Positions 53,469-64,000 of a stretch of DNA of 64,000 nt are shown here, in pieces. Below the pieces are notes generated by a model that saw nothing but the letters and a program-made list of their open reading frames with translations, did not search any database and was not told the DNA's origin. Position 1 is the first letter of the stretch. Every line of letters starts with the position of its first letter. Made by a program: the position numbers and the translations under genes. Origin of the DNA: Petrolisthes cinctipes (Eukaryota; Arthropoda; Malacostraca; Decapoda; Porcellanidae); NCBI GenBank assembly GCA_033782935.1, contig JAWQEG010000630.1, forward strand, positions 310,001-374,000, given 5' to 3'.

Positions 53469-53639
53469 GCTACTCTACACCCATGTTCTATGGCCCTCGC
53501 TGCTGTACGACTCGTCCGTTGCTTCATTCTCCTCCACGTGGGACCACGACATTGCTGACGGACCCGTCCTGCACTTCTCGGCCACAACACGACTTGCATG
53601 GCACCCTTCATCTCCTACAACCTAGTAGGAGTGACGCCG

Positions 53640-54330
53640 TGTGGGTGAGAGGTTTTGGGTGTGGTTGTGGCGAGGGTAGGAGTGGTGGAAGCTACGTGTG
53701 TGGACGTGGTATGGTAGCATGGTGTGGCTGTGGAGTGGGTAAGAGTGGTGGACAATGGTAAGTGGAAGTGGTTGGTGGTTGAGATAGAGGGGTGGGGATG
53801 TTGGATGAAGGTTGCACGGTTGCGTGTGTGGGTGAGTGAGTGTGGTGTGGTGTGGTGTCTGTGTGAGAGGTGGTGTGTGCAGGCTTTACACGCTCCCAGG
53901 ATGTGACATACGGTTTCCCTGCTACCTGGATGGCAACGGTAGCGTCCGTCCTGGCGATAATTGGGTGAAGTCCGGTGTAAGGCTCCTGGAGCGGTGTCTT
54001 ATGCCCATCCATGCGGAGGAATAGGTAATGGTCTTCAGTGCAGGTAGGAAGGAGAGGTTGGAGGTGTCAAGGACAAGTGACGTTACCTGCCCTGGCAGCC
54101 GTAGGTCCTCGCCGAACACTAGCTTTAGCGGGGAATGGTGTAGGTCTTCCTTACCTGTGGCACGGATGGTGAGCAGGATGAGCGGTAGGGCGTCTGTCCT
54201 CTGATCCGGCTGTAGAGCTCTGAAGGCGTCCTTTAGCCTCCTGTGTAGGTGTTCAACCATGCCGTTTGGTTTGGCGAAGACAGTGGGGCCAGTCGTCGTG
54301 ATCGTGTGGTGGAGGGGGTAGAGATGGAGC
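53640..54330 (-). pseudogene. Gypsy-type LTR retrotransposon fragment (integrase C-terminal part)
   Basis: The minus-strand frame from about 54,300 reads AKPNGMVEHLHRRLKDAFRA, LPLILLTIRATGKEDLHHSP and LKLVFGEDLRLPGQ, the end of a retroviral-type integrase core (N-G-x-x-E-R-x-H-R-x-L-K, then P-x-x-L-V-x-G). After a frameshift near 54,010 it continues GHKTPLQEPYTGLHPIIART and VAIQVAGKPYVTSWERVKPA, the C-terminal chromatin/DNA-binding tail of Gypsy polyproteins. The following Thr/His/Pro-rich stretch ends the fragment. No LTR seen. It abuts the inner end of the left palindrome arm. Confidence 0.75.
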
Positions 54331-54453
54331 GATGGGTAGAGGGAAACGTGGCGGAGAGAGGGGCACAATGGGGATAACAAAGACAAACAATGGAGGTATA
54401 GGTAAAACTGGGGTGGGTAGCAAAATGGAAAAAAATGGGGTGGTGTGAGTAAA

Positions 54454-55827
54454 CTGTTACAAGGAGTTACAAGGAAAAGAAGTACCCTAGGGGACCTTAC
54501 GATCCATACAAAGAGGGTACTTGTGGGTTTAGTTGCGCAAGTAGGCGACCGTCCTCGAATGTGTCATGTGAAACCATCAAGGAACACTCGCACAACGGCT
54601 TAAACACCTAGATGGTGATTTAAGGCTTTGTCTAATCTGGACTTGAACTGATCTACAGAGTAGCTGTTGACTACATCAGCAGGAAGCACGTTCCAAGTAC
54701 CGCAGATGCTATATGTAAAGAACTTACCACACAGATCACGGTTGTATCGCTTCAGTTCAAGTTTGTAGCCATGATTCCTGGTTGTACCCTCACTGAGTTG
54801 GAAAATGTCCCTGTAGTCTACATTGTCAAAGCCTCGTAGTATTTTAAACACTTCGATAAGCTGACCACGCAGTCTCCGGGTTTCCAAAGAGAACAGGTCG
54901 AGTTCTACCAACCGATCTTTATAGCTCTTGTGTCTAAGAGAGGGTATAAGTTTGGTTGCCCTGGCTTGCACTCGTTCCAATCTCGCGATATCCTTTCGGT
55001 AAGAAGGACTCCAAAACTGGACTGCATACTCCAGGTGCGGTCGGACAAGGGAATTGTACAGACAAAGTACTATCTCCTTGTTCCGGTATCCAAACTGTCG
55101 CTTTATGTACCCTAACATCCTTTGGGCTTTCTTCTCAGCCTCAATACACTGCTTTGAGAACTTGAGGTCGCTGGTGATAGTTACACCCAAGTCTTTCTCA
55201 GTATCAGTGCTTACGAGAGCATTGCCCTTAAGGTTATACTCTGTTTGGGGGTTTCTGTGGCCTATATGCATAACTTTGCATTTGTTCACGTTAAATGGCA
55301 TTTGCCACGTGTCAGACCACTCCCCGATCTTCCTAAGATCTTCTTGTAAGCGGGTAGTATTTCCTTCTTTCGCGACATTCATACCAAGCTTAGTATCATC
55401 AGCGAATTTGGAAATCTTGGCAACCATGTCACCATCCACGTCATTAACATAGATGATAAACAGTAGTGGTCCCAGAACAGAACCTTGGGGAACACCGCTA
55501 GTAACGGGCACCCACTCTGAAGCCTGTCCATTCACTACCACCCGCTGCCGTCTGTCACTTAGCCAGTTCTCTATCCAATTTGCCACATTTCCGTCTATGC
55601 CCAGTGCATGCACTTTCCGAAGGAGGCGGCGGTGGGGTACCTTATCAAAGGCTTTCTGAAAGTCTAAGTAGACAACATCGACCGCTTTATCCCGATCATG
55701 CTCACTGAAAACAAAATGGAAGAATTCCACCAGATTTGTGAGGCATGACCGGTGCTGCCGGAACCCATGCTGGGAACCCCTCAGTAGCAAATTTGATTCT
55801 AAGTGTGCTGTTATTTTGTCCACCATG
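54454..55827 (-). pseudogene. CR1-like retrotransposon, 5'-truncated copy with an open RT frame
   Basis: The same family as 9,113-11,028 but with an unbroken frame of about 410 codons, from the truncation point [20 protein letters not shown] at 55,826 to the stop at 54,600. It carries motif A ([19 protein letters not shown]), motif B ([14 protein letters not shown]), motif C ([10 protein letters not shown]), LGYIKRQFGYRNKE, RPHLEYAVQFWSP and SLETRRLRGQLIEVFKILRG. The fingers and endonuclease are missing, so it is inactive despite the open frame. The 3' UTR ends with a doubled TTACAAGGA motif at 54,456. The sequence is closer to a young copy than the one at 9.1 kb. It ends only 14 bp from the inner end of the right palindrome arm. 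Confidence 0.88.
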
Positions 55828-55996
55828 TAAATGTACCTGTGAGGTTGTAGGAGATGAAGGGCGCCATGCAAGTCGTGTTGTGGCCGAGAAGTGCAGGACG
55901 GGTCCGTCAGCAATGTCGTGGTCCCACGTGGAGGAGAATGAAGCAACGGACGTTTCGTACAGCAGCGAGGGCCATAGAACATGGGTGTAGAGTAGC

Positions 55997-57154
55997 GCAA
56001 GATCTAGAATACCAGGTCCGCTCGTCAACTGTCACCCCACTGCGCATCTACGTCGATTGGCCCCCAAACTGAGGCTGCCCAAGTCTGTCAAATATGGGAC
56101 GGGATAGTAGTCTCTATGATCGGGGTACATACGGGTCAATCCTAGCGGCCCCTCGCATTTCAGTGACAAAAATGCCTTACTTTCTTGCCAAAATTTATGG
56201 TTTAGACTTTGTGTAGGTGAATCGTTTTTGTTTCTAAAGTTTCTTCAAAAGCATAGGTATCGAAAGTTCTCAGTGGAAGTTTTCGAGAAATTACAAATAG
56301 GACTAGAAATAGTGATGTGAAAACAGCATATATACGGGAGAATTCCTTCCTTCTGCCCGCGTATAGAAAATGGAAGTATTTTAATCCTTACCTGACTCAC
56401 CTTATCAAATCCTTTAAACACCCCCACCCCCACCTCCAACACACACACATACACACATTTTTACATTTGTTGATATTTCTCAGTAGGGACAGTATAGAAA
56501 AAATAAATGATAATTTACTTTTCATAATCTATTGTAGCTAATACAAACACCAAAATCTAATCAAATTTAATTACATGGGCCTTAACTAAGTAAAATAATG
56601 TATAATATTTAAGACTAAAATTAATACATAAATTAATACATTAATACATAAATTAATACATACAAACGACGGTGTCTGAATATGAACTATGTAACATTCA
56701 ACTCGAATCATGTGTGTGTGTGTGTGTGTGTGTTGGAGGCGGAGGTGTGAAGTGATTTGATAAAGATTAAAATATTCTCGTTTTCTATACGCAGCCAGAA
56801 TGAAGGTTTTCTCCAGTATATTTGCTATTTTCACAGCACAATTTCTATGCTTATATGTCATTTCTCGAAAACTTCTACTGAGAACTTTCGATACCTATAC
56901 ATATGAAGAAATTTTAGAAACAAAAACGATTCGCCTACATTAAGTCTAAGCCCTGAATTTTGGCAAGAAAGTTAGACATTTTTGCCACTGAAATGAGAGA
57001 GGTCGCTAATATTGACCCTAATGTACCCTCACCATAGAGACTACTATTCCGTCCCATATTTGGTAGACAGAGAGCGGCCTCAGTTTGGGGGCCAATCGAC
57101 GTCAACAGCCAGGCCCGATATGCGCGATGAGCAGACCTGGTATTCTAGATCTTG
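55997..57154. repeat. Foldback element inside the right arm
   Basis: Mirror copy of 52,311-53,468, with the same roughly 430-bp arms and the same microsatellite (TG/CA) at the centre. Confidence 0.88.
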
Positions 57155-57917
57155 GAGTAGCGTAGCTTACTTGATTGTAGGGTGACGTAGCTTACGTGGA
57201 TGGAGTGTGCCACAGGTTCTTTCAACCCATACTATAAGTCAATTATAAAGACTCCTCACATTCACCTTACATTTTGGAGTATACAAACAATAACTAACAG
57301 AAAGCACAATTTATTCGATTATTACAAAATAAACATCCACGTAAGGTCTTAAATGCAAAATTACAACACAGCTCTCCTATCCTTAAATTCACCCTCAATT
57401 GACATAGATACATCCACGTTAGGTCTTAAATACAAAATGACAACACAGCTCTCCTAACTATGGTACTTTGTACACCTCAAACCAATCTACTGAACAACAA
57501 ATTAATACACAAAATACTTATAATATATAGATATATATACAAGCGAGGAGAATCGTCTGGGTACCCTACCTGATCCGGATGTGGAGTGGCTAACGAAGAC
57601 ACGCCACTGTCTGAGCTGCCACACATATGCACACACTTTCAACAACACTTGACTGACGACTGTTCTCTTACACGCACTATCCACCCTTGATACCCTGGGG
57701 AAATAGTCTGTATATCCATTCACAGCCCGACCAGTCACACTTTACTACTGCAGCACAGACAGACATAGGGCGACGGACTTAGGCCCACACCGGTCAGGGA
57801 GAGCGCCAGAACGATTAGCTTAGCTTGTTGGATTCATTGGCTATCCACAAGTGGCATATAGCCAAAGGTCATTAAGCCAATGGTTCCATTTTATTATATC
57901 AATCTATATAAAGTCAT

Positions 57918-60522
57918 AAAGTTTTTTCTCCCTCAGAAAACTCATCAGTTTGTTTATAATATTCTTATCATCTGATAGAATATTTTCGATGGTGAGAGCC
58001 ATTTTTTAAGTCTGAAATATTGTTATATTGTTTAATTTTTTCTCGATGACCCTCATACTTTACACAAAAAATTAGTATGTGTGAGATGGACATTATTATA
58101 TTACATGAAGGGCACATGGGTGGAAAATTTCTATTGATATAGGGATCGAGGTGGGTTAATCTGGTGGCATTGACCCTGAGACGGGCCAACACCACCTCGT
58201 CCCTACGGTTACACCATGATGACGTAGCCCAGGGTTCTATAATTGTTTTAACTTTATTACTGATGTTTAGTCTGGTCCACTGCCTTTGCCACAGGAGAGG
58301 AATTCGAGATTTAATGAGGGAAACAAAACACCTGAGATCCGTACGAACTATGCTAAGGTCCAGATCAACAGTTGACCCGGCTAGTATATCAGCCTGTTCA
58401 TTGCCATAGATACCATAATGTGAAGGTACCCATATTAGCTTGATTGATTTATTGGCACAAAACAGCTTACTAATGATATATTACCCTGTATTTCATTGTT
58501 AGTAGTATTCAAGGATTTAATAGTTTTAAGTGAACTTAATGAATCAGTAAATATAACTATCCTATCGTGGGTCGTCGATAGGGCAAAATCCAAAGCTTTA
58601 TTAATAGCAAAAAGTTCAGCAAAGGAAAATCGATGTATGATTCGGCAGTCTGAATCTCAACTGGCATTCGGTCGACCACACACCTGCACCCACACATTCA
58701 TCCGTCTTGGAGCCGTCGGTATACAGATGAAAATATTGAAGATGTTTAATAATTATCTCTCGAAACCTCTGGTGTACCTCCACCTCCGGCACCCGGAATT
58801 TAACCCCTGGTAACCAGGAGTCCACAATAGTAAAAGGGGGTGTTACCCAGGGTGCAATGTTTACTAAAACCAGGGATTCGATTGTTGATAATTCTATACA
58901 CACACACTTTACGAGGTCATGGAGCCTTGCTCTGAGGGACCTCACGCCAGTGCCCTCCGGGGCCAAGCGATGCCCAGGCGGATAACTCGGCTCTTCCGGG
59001 GGCCTATCGCCTTGGCCCCCCGGTTGCAAATGCCCCACCAAGGCATTACCGGGAGGATGACTCAGATCCCCAGGTACCTGAACTTGGGGTCTGGTTCCCC
59101 TTGGCCTCACGCCAGTGCTCTGGGGCTCAGTGGTTCCCGGACGGATGACTCGGTCCCTCTGCCAGGGGCCTAGCGCCATGGCCCCCCGGGTGCAGTTGCC
59201 GTAGCAAGGCATTCCTGGGAAGATGACTCGGCACCCTGGATTGTTGATCTCGTCTCAGACGGAGGGGAAGCACTTGTGACTCCACTTCTAGATGCTCGAT
59301 TCGAGTGCAACATAGGGTCCAAGACACACATGCAAACACACATTGTGCACTACATCCAAACCTTTCAACACAGAATCAGATGCCAAACCATACACTATTG
59401 ACCCATAATCTACTCTAGATCTAATCAAGGCTTTATATAGCATTAGCAATTACTTCCTATCTGCTCCCCATTGGGTACCAGAAATGCACTTCAGCAAATT
59501 AAGTGCTTTTAGGCATTTAGTTTTTAACTGACTGACATGGACTCGCCATGTCAGTCGACTGTCAAAATGCAGTCCAAGAAATTTAGTTGAATTTTGAATA
59601 GGTAGGGGGTTGTCACCGATAGTCAGCCGGACGTCTGGCTTTTTCCTATGAGTGAATATCACCCATACACTCTTTCTTATTGAAAACTTAAAACCCCACT
59701 GGAGGCCCCAATTGTGAATCAAATCCAGTGCCAATTGGATCCGAGTTGCCGAAAACTCTGCATTACAGCTGGAATGCCATATTGCACAGTCATCGGCGTA
59801 CAGTGAGTATTTAAGATTTCGAGGATGAGCTGGTAGAATGTCATTGATCATACATAGAAATAAGGTCGGAGACAGAACACTCCCCTGGGGGACCCGTTTG
59901 CCTGGACAAATATGTCCGAGAAAGTGGCTGTTTCCGAAAAAAAAGCTTGACAGAGAAAGTTCTGTCAGAAATGAAATTTTTAACAAAAAAGGGCAGGTTA
60001 CCGCGTAATCCCATCGCATATAGTTTTCTGAGGAGGCCATGTCGCCACGTCTTGTCGTAGGCTTTTTCAATATCTAAAAATACTGCAATCAAAAGATGTT
60101 TTTTGGCAAATGCCTCTTGAATTTGAATTTCCAGTTTTTTACTAGCTGATCGAGCGTCTGGCGACCTTTACAGAAGCCACACTGCTCGTCAACCAGCAAA
60201 TTCCTGGAATTTAAAAAATGCAATAGCCTACGATTAACAATTCGTTCCATGACCTTGCATAAGCAACTTGTGAGCGCAATAGGGCAATACGATGTAGTCG
60301 ATCTGGGGTCCCCCCTTCCTTTCGGTATGGGAATGACATGTTCAAAGTGCCACGAGTTTGGAAAGGTGTGACCCCTCCAAATCTCGTTAAACACCTGCAA
60401 CATCTTGATCATGGAACCATGATCAAGATGCTTTATCATCTCATACCGAATCTCATCGGGTCCTGGGGATGTCCCACTACAGGCTCCTAGGGCTTGGACA
60501 AGCTCTTGCATTGTTAGATCAC
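57918..60522 (-). pseudogene. I-type retrotransposon, 3' part (mirror copy)
   Basis: Carries the same reverse transcriptase, GC-rich minisatellite, RNase H and CPSCNIIMSISHILIFC knuckle as 37,666-40,270, with the same frameshifts and stops. The shared lesions show that it was already dead before duplication. It is cut at 60,522 within the reverse transcriptase, where unrelated sequence (ACGTTGTACGTAAACC) follows, whereas the left copy continues into its endonuclease. A frame running through this junction (60,089-60,634) is a fusion without meaning as far as I can see. Confidence 0.9.
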
Positions 60523-62282
60523 GTTGTACGTAAACCTTCAAACTGGCAAAGACACACACAAACAAGCAAACAGAGGCAAAATTATAATGTCTTAGTGGAG
60601 TGACGAATATGCTATGTAACAGTAACAAAGCCATGCATCACGTTCTACATAATATTCCTAACACTATATAATATCATGTAGCGTTAACTGAGAGTAAATT
60701 GCATTAACCACAGTATAATATTTGTACAAACAGTATCGGTTCAGAAATCTTGAATCCCTGCTGCTTACAAATCGAGTCCCTAAATATCTTGTTCTGGTAT
60801 GCATAAGATTGAATCACACTCTGGTCCGGTCCGTGAATGTCACTCTCTCCGCCCGTCAGAACTGAACGAGAACCACTTTGCCTCATCTGGTATTCTTTAC
60901 TCTGATTATCTGTGTCTGATATAATATACGGTAGCGTTCTTGGGAACTTCATCCCTCTCTGGTTTTGCTTTCTTTATTTCATAGTGATCTAGGCAATCCT
61001 TTTAGGGTTTTGGCGTCCCTCCGGACCCGAGCCAGTCCTTCTTTCCCTCCCATCATCTGCCTCCCTTCACCCCTCTCCCATCCTTCTTTTCCTTCGAATT
61101 TGGTGTCCCACCTTCTTTTTTCCTCTCTTGTGGCACAAGGTCTTTTTACCTTATCTGCATTTTTCTTTACTCTTATAATCTAATCACAGTGTGACTACCT
61201 CGTGCCACATTGATTCAGCTATTTTTTAATAGACAGGTTTCAGGGGCGAGAAGCTGTAAATGCAACGTGGTATTGCAATTGACTAATAGATAAAGCTCCT
61301 TGGTTATTTTCTAGTGACCCCTAAACGATAACGTTTTCTGTAATATAGGTTATTATAAGAAAATGTTTTTATTGGATTTCTATTTTATTTTATATGAAAA
61401 TTCTCCCAATTAACCAACTTTCGTATGTTACATACATATTAACTAAAATTAAACCTACGAAACTCATCATGATGGGAGTTAATAGGGAAGAAGTTAGACG
61501 AATTATTCAGTTCATCACCAGTGACATCTGTAAGATACGTGTCTGGAATCCTGGAGTCAATCCTGTGAGCACACAAACATTGCAATCAACCTGTCACTTG
61601 AATCTCTGGAGGCGAGAAGTGCTGGTGAGGAGTTCCAAGAAGATAGTGACCGTTGCTAACAACACTCCTGCGTCCAGAATTTTTTTTTTTTTAAATAAAA
61701 TAGTCTCAAGTATAGCATATCATTTTATTCATCTATCTGTCTGTCTCTAGAAATATATCAGGTTGTTCGTTTGTTTGTCTCCTGTTGTCAACAGATATTT
61801 GTTTGCATATAATTATGTAAAGCTCTGATATTAATTTACAAGAATGCTAGCATAGGAAACCCTGCATTGACCGGGGCAAAAACATTGAAGAAACCAATAT
61901 TAATTTGATATAAATATAGTTATTGTATCAGCTAATTTATAATTGATACAATCACAGCCATTTATTTACATAATTATTACTTTTGGAGCGCCTCGTGGTA
62001 AACCACGTTTGCCGTCTAGCCCTCTTCTTTGAAAAGTATATCGAGTCAGTGAGAATTACAGACTCGAGAACAACCCACATAGAGTTGTCCTTGAGAGAAT
62101 ATAGGTGTGGTAAGGTGGAGTCCTATACACAGCCTTCTTGTTGATGGATATTGCTTCTTAGCTCATCTACACTGGGAACTGCAGCCTCTTAAACTTGATC
62201 AAGGCAAGGGGCACATCGGAGGAAAGAAGCTGAATCCTGGGAAGGAAGACGTTCGGGCCTTTTGCCTTTCCTGTCATAACCA
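60523..62282. other. Unrecognised single-copy-like stretch
   Basis: No domain recognised. A plus-strand frame at 61,394-61,750 (EEVRRIIQFITSDICKIRVW, STCHLNLWRREVLVRSSKK) has ordinary composition and could be a host exon, but I cannot name it and see no clear splice pair. A T-run of 13 at 61,679-61,692 interrupts it. Confidence 0.4.
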
Positions 62283-62490
62283 TTGCCTCTATTACTCACT
62301 TCACATGTCATCTATACCCGTAAATCACTTTATTCATCACTCACTTCACCCATCATCCACTTCACCTGTCATCCACTTCACTCATTATCAACTTCACCTG
62401 TCATCCACTTCACCCATCACCCACTTCACCCATCACCCACTTCACCCAGCACCCACTTCACCCATCACCCACTTCACCTATCACATATCC
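62283..62490. repeat. 15-bp minisatellite (CACTTCACCCATCAC)
   Basis: CCACTTCACCCATCAC-type units with drift (CATCATC, TGTCATC variants) fill the interval. His/Pro/Ser/Thr-rich frames in two phases are artefacts. Confidence 0.9.
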
Positions 62491-64000
62491 TCACATGGCT
62501 TATGCGTCTAAAAATTAGATGCTTTGTACCCTCTTTCAAACAGGTAAAAATATTCCAAAAAAAATTAATCAAAATTTGAAATTCTCGATAGCCTATGACA
62601 CTCTTTGAGACATACCGATTCCGAATGTGTCCTTACCTGGGATGCGTACCCCCAGAGTTAATGCGAAGAACTCTGTGAACATTCCCGACCTCAAATTAAT
62701 CCCCCACACGATATCCCATTTTCGGTGTTACTAAACATTTATGTAATTCATAATGAAGTATATCTCGCACTGTTTGTCTGGAAATGACCTCACATGACTT
62801 TGGAGTTTGGTCTTTTTGTGGTTAAAACCTATTCTGGGTCATAAGGACTCCCAAATATGTAATTTAAAGTCAGATAAAATAAAAATTGAGAGAGAAGTTC
62901 TTGAGCAAATAAACAGAAACCACCAACTGGTACTCATATCCATGGGGTCGAAACGGGTCTGCTCACAGAGGTGCCACTGTGGCGCTGGTGGAACAGTGGT
63001 CAAAGATTAACAACAGGACAGTCATGGCAGTTGATTGGAGGAGGAAATGGGGTTATCTCCAAGGGGCGGCTTGTGGTCTCAACCCTGCTGTTGTGTTATC
63101 TGCCATTCTTCAGGAGGGGAAGGGCTGGGATCTAGCTCAGCTAGAACCTCATTGGAGCTCTGGGAATGGTTCAAATTTCAGTAACCTTGTAAGATGCCTT
63201 GTGCTCGCTCGATCATCTTTGGGAGTTCGGTGGAGGCCTTTCTTGGTGGTGAGGTGGCGCTGCTGCCTGCCTTTCCTCAGGAGCACTAGGGCTGGGGTCT
63301 AGAGCACCAAGAACATAAGTGGAGCTCTGGGAAGGGCTCAATTTTCCATAACGTCGTAGGAGACCTTACGCTAGCTGGAGAGTCCTTAATAGCGAAAGGA
63401 AACCCTCTCCTGAGGGTGTAGGAGGCTGGCTAGAGGTACCGTTAGCCCTACCCGGCTGGCCATGTGGCCATGTTGGTTTCTGTTGTTCCTTGCCCTTTAA
63501 CGGCCTAATAGAATTTTCTAGGTGCTAGGGGCAAGGAAGAGCGTTGGTGACAGGTGGGGTGCCTCTTTCATCAGGAAAGATAGGCGGAGATGTAGGAAAG
63601 TGTACATACCTGGGAGGAAAGGCGGAGAGTTAAGGTTAGGAAAATAGAGGAGGGGAGGCAGGTGAAGTTTTAGAAGAGCTAACCTGGTCTGGCGGTTTGT
63701 TGTCTTTGGTGTCCGGTACGTTTTCAGGGCTGGTGACGGGGTGATGTGGTATTTAAAAACAACAAAAATCAACAACAACAATAATAATAAAACAACATTC
63801 TTGTACCATTTTGTGCCACTTAGGGGTGTAGGGGACCAGAGGCTGGGCTGTTGTGGCCTAGTCATCTAAGGGATGGGAGGCCAACCTTGCCTCAGTGGTG
63901 GCATTACATTGGAAATATCTTTTGCTTACAGTAACTCTCAGAACCTTGATCCCGACAAGAGAGCCTGGCGTGAGACACTATGTACCCACTATAACTCATT
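62491..64000. other. Unrecognised stretch with a degenerate duplication
   Basis: GGGCTGGGATCTAGCTCAGC...GGAGCTCTGGGAA at about 63,120-63,165 recurs as GGGCTGGGGTCTAGAGCACC...GGAGCTCTGGGAA at about 63,290-63,335, a diverged direct repeat of about 170 bp spacing. An AAC/AAT-rich stretch lies at 63,756-63,798. No gene recognised. Confidence 0.4.

Larger units (their letters stand above)
37666..53623. repeat. Large inverted repeat, left arm (4,681 bp plus an 11,277 bp insertion)
   Basis: Outer part 37,666-40,409 and inner part 51,687-53,623 match the right arm in reverse complement. Coordinates of matching bases sum to 98,188 (outer part) or 109,465 (inner part) at every anchor checked, so there is no net indel except the Harbinger element with its extra TAA. 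I noticed about a dozen single-base differences by eye. Outer boundary: GTGATCTAAC is shared, the base before it differs. Inner boundary: CTACAACCT shared, then divergent. Confidence 0.93.
55842..60522. repeat. Large inverted repeat, right arm (4,681 bp, no Harbinger insertion)
   Basis: Reverse complement of 51,687-53,623 followed by 37,666-40,409. The junction at 57,779-57,781 (TTA) is the empty target site of the Harbinger element. Length equals the left arm minus the insertion exactly. Examples of differences: 59,119 (A versus G), 58,131 and 56,711. Confidence 0.93.

Noticed and set aside
53389..53625. Short frames such as LLYTHVLWPSLLYDSS as a host gene
   Set aside because: The frame is open on both strands and identical in both arms. 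The continuation differs at the arm border, and no domain is recognised, so it is left as unidentified repeat DNA.
60089..60634. A fused 181-residue protein at the outer border of the right arm
   Set aside because: The frame only crosses the duplication breakpoint by chance; its first 40 residues match nothing recognisable and the rest is dead reverse transcriptase.
63518..63865. Membrane protein with a poly-Leu segment on the minus strand
   Set aside because: The Leu run is encoded by an AAC/AAT microsatellite read antisense; there is no other support.

Overview
Eukaryotic, gene-poor, repeat-dense DNA, most like a decapod crustacean genome (inference). The grounds are many microsatellites, CCTAA/TTAGG-related minisatellites (TTAGG is the arthropod telomere unit), RTE, CR1 and I-type retrotransposons, P, piggyBac, PIF/Harbinger, hAT-like and Tc1-like elements, and no compact gene order. 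I found no convincing intact host gene. The only host-like coding trace is a broken immunoglobulin-like exon near 1.7-1.9 kb.

Layout. 0-8.3 kb: small DNA elements nested in one another (Tc1-like TA elements, a C/G-rich TTAA element, a second TTAA MITE), tandem repeats and a 262-nt pure pyrimidine tract. 9.1-15.9 kb: a CR1-like retrotransposon split by a nearly full-length RTE-type retrotransposon. 16-18.4 kb: more MITEs and a hammerhead-like motif. 19-22 kb: a P-element relic with terminal inverted repeats. 23.4-26.8 kb: a piggyBac element with one intact transposase frame and TTAA at both ends. 27.7-29.7 kb: an inverted-repeat element with a THAP exon. 30.1-31.1 kb: a solo LTR interrupted by a hAT-like MITE. 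31.9-33.4 kb: a short LTR retrotransposon without coding capacity, lying on the minus strand.

36.5-60.5 kb: the main structure. Two arms of 4,681 bp, nearly identical by eye, lie in inverted orientation around a 2.2 kb spacer. Each arm carries the 3' part of an I-type retrotransposon plus about 1.9 kb of other DNA with its own foldback. The left arm is interrupted by an 11,274 bp PIF/Harbinger element with TAA target duplications. The right arm keeps the exact empty site. The Harbinger element holds a degraded transposase that lacks both segments expected to carry the catalytic aspartates, a divergently placed THAP gene, and large satellite blocks. The spacer holds a Gypsy integrase fragment and a second CR1 copy.

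60.5-64 kb has no recognised gene.

The parts do not form a host pathway. They form a layered insertion history that can be dated relatively, because several target duplications and one empty site are still readable. All comparisons were done by eye; no alignment or search was run.
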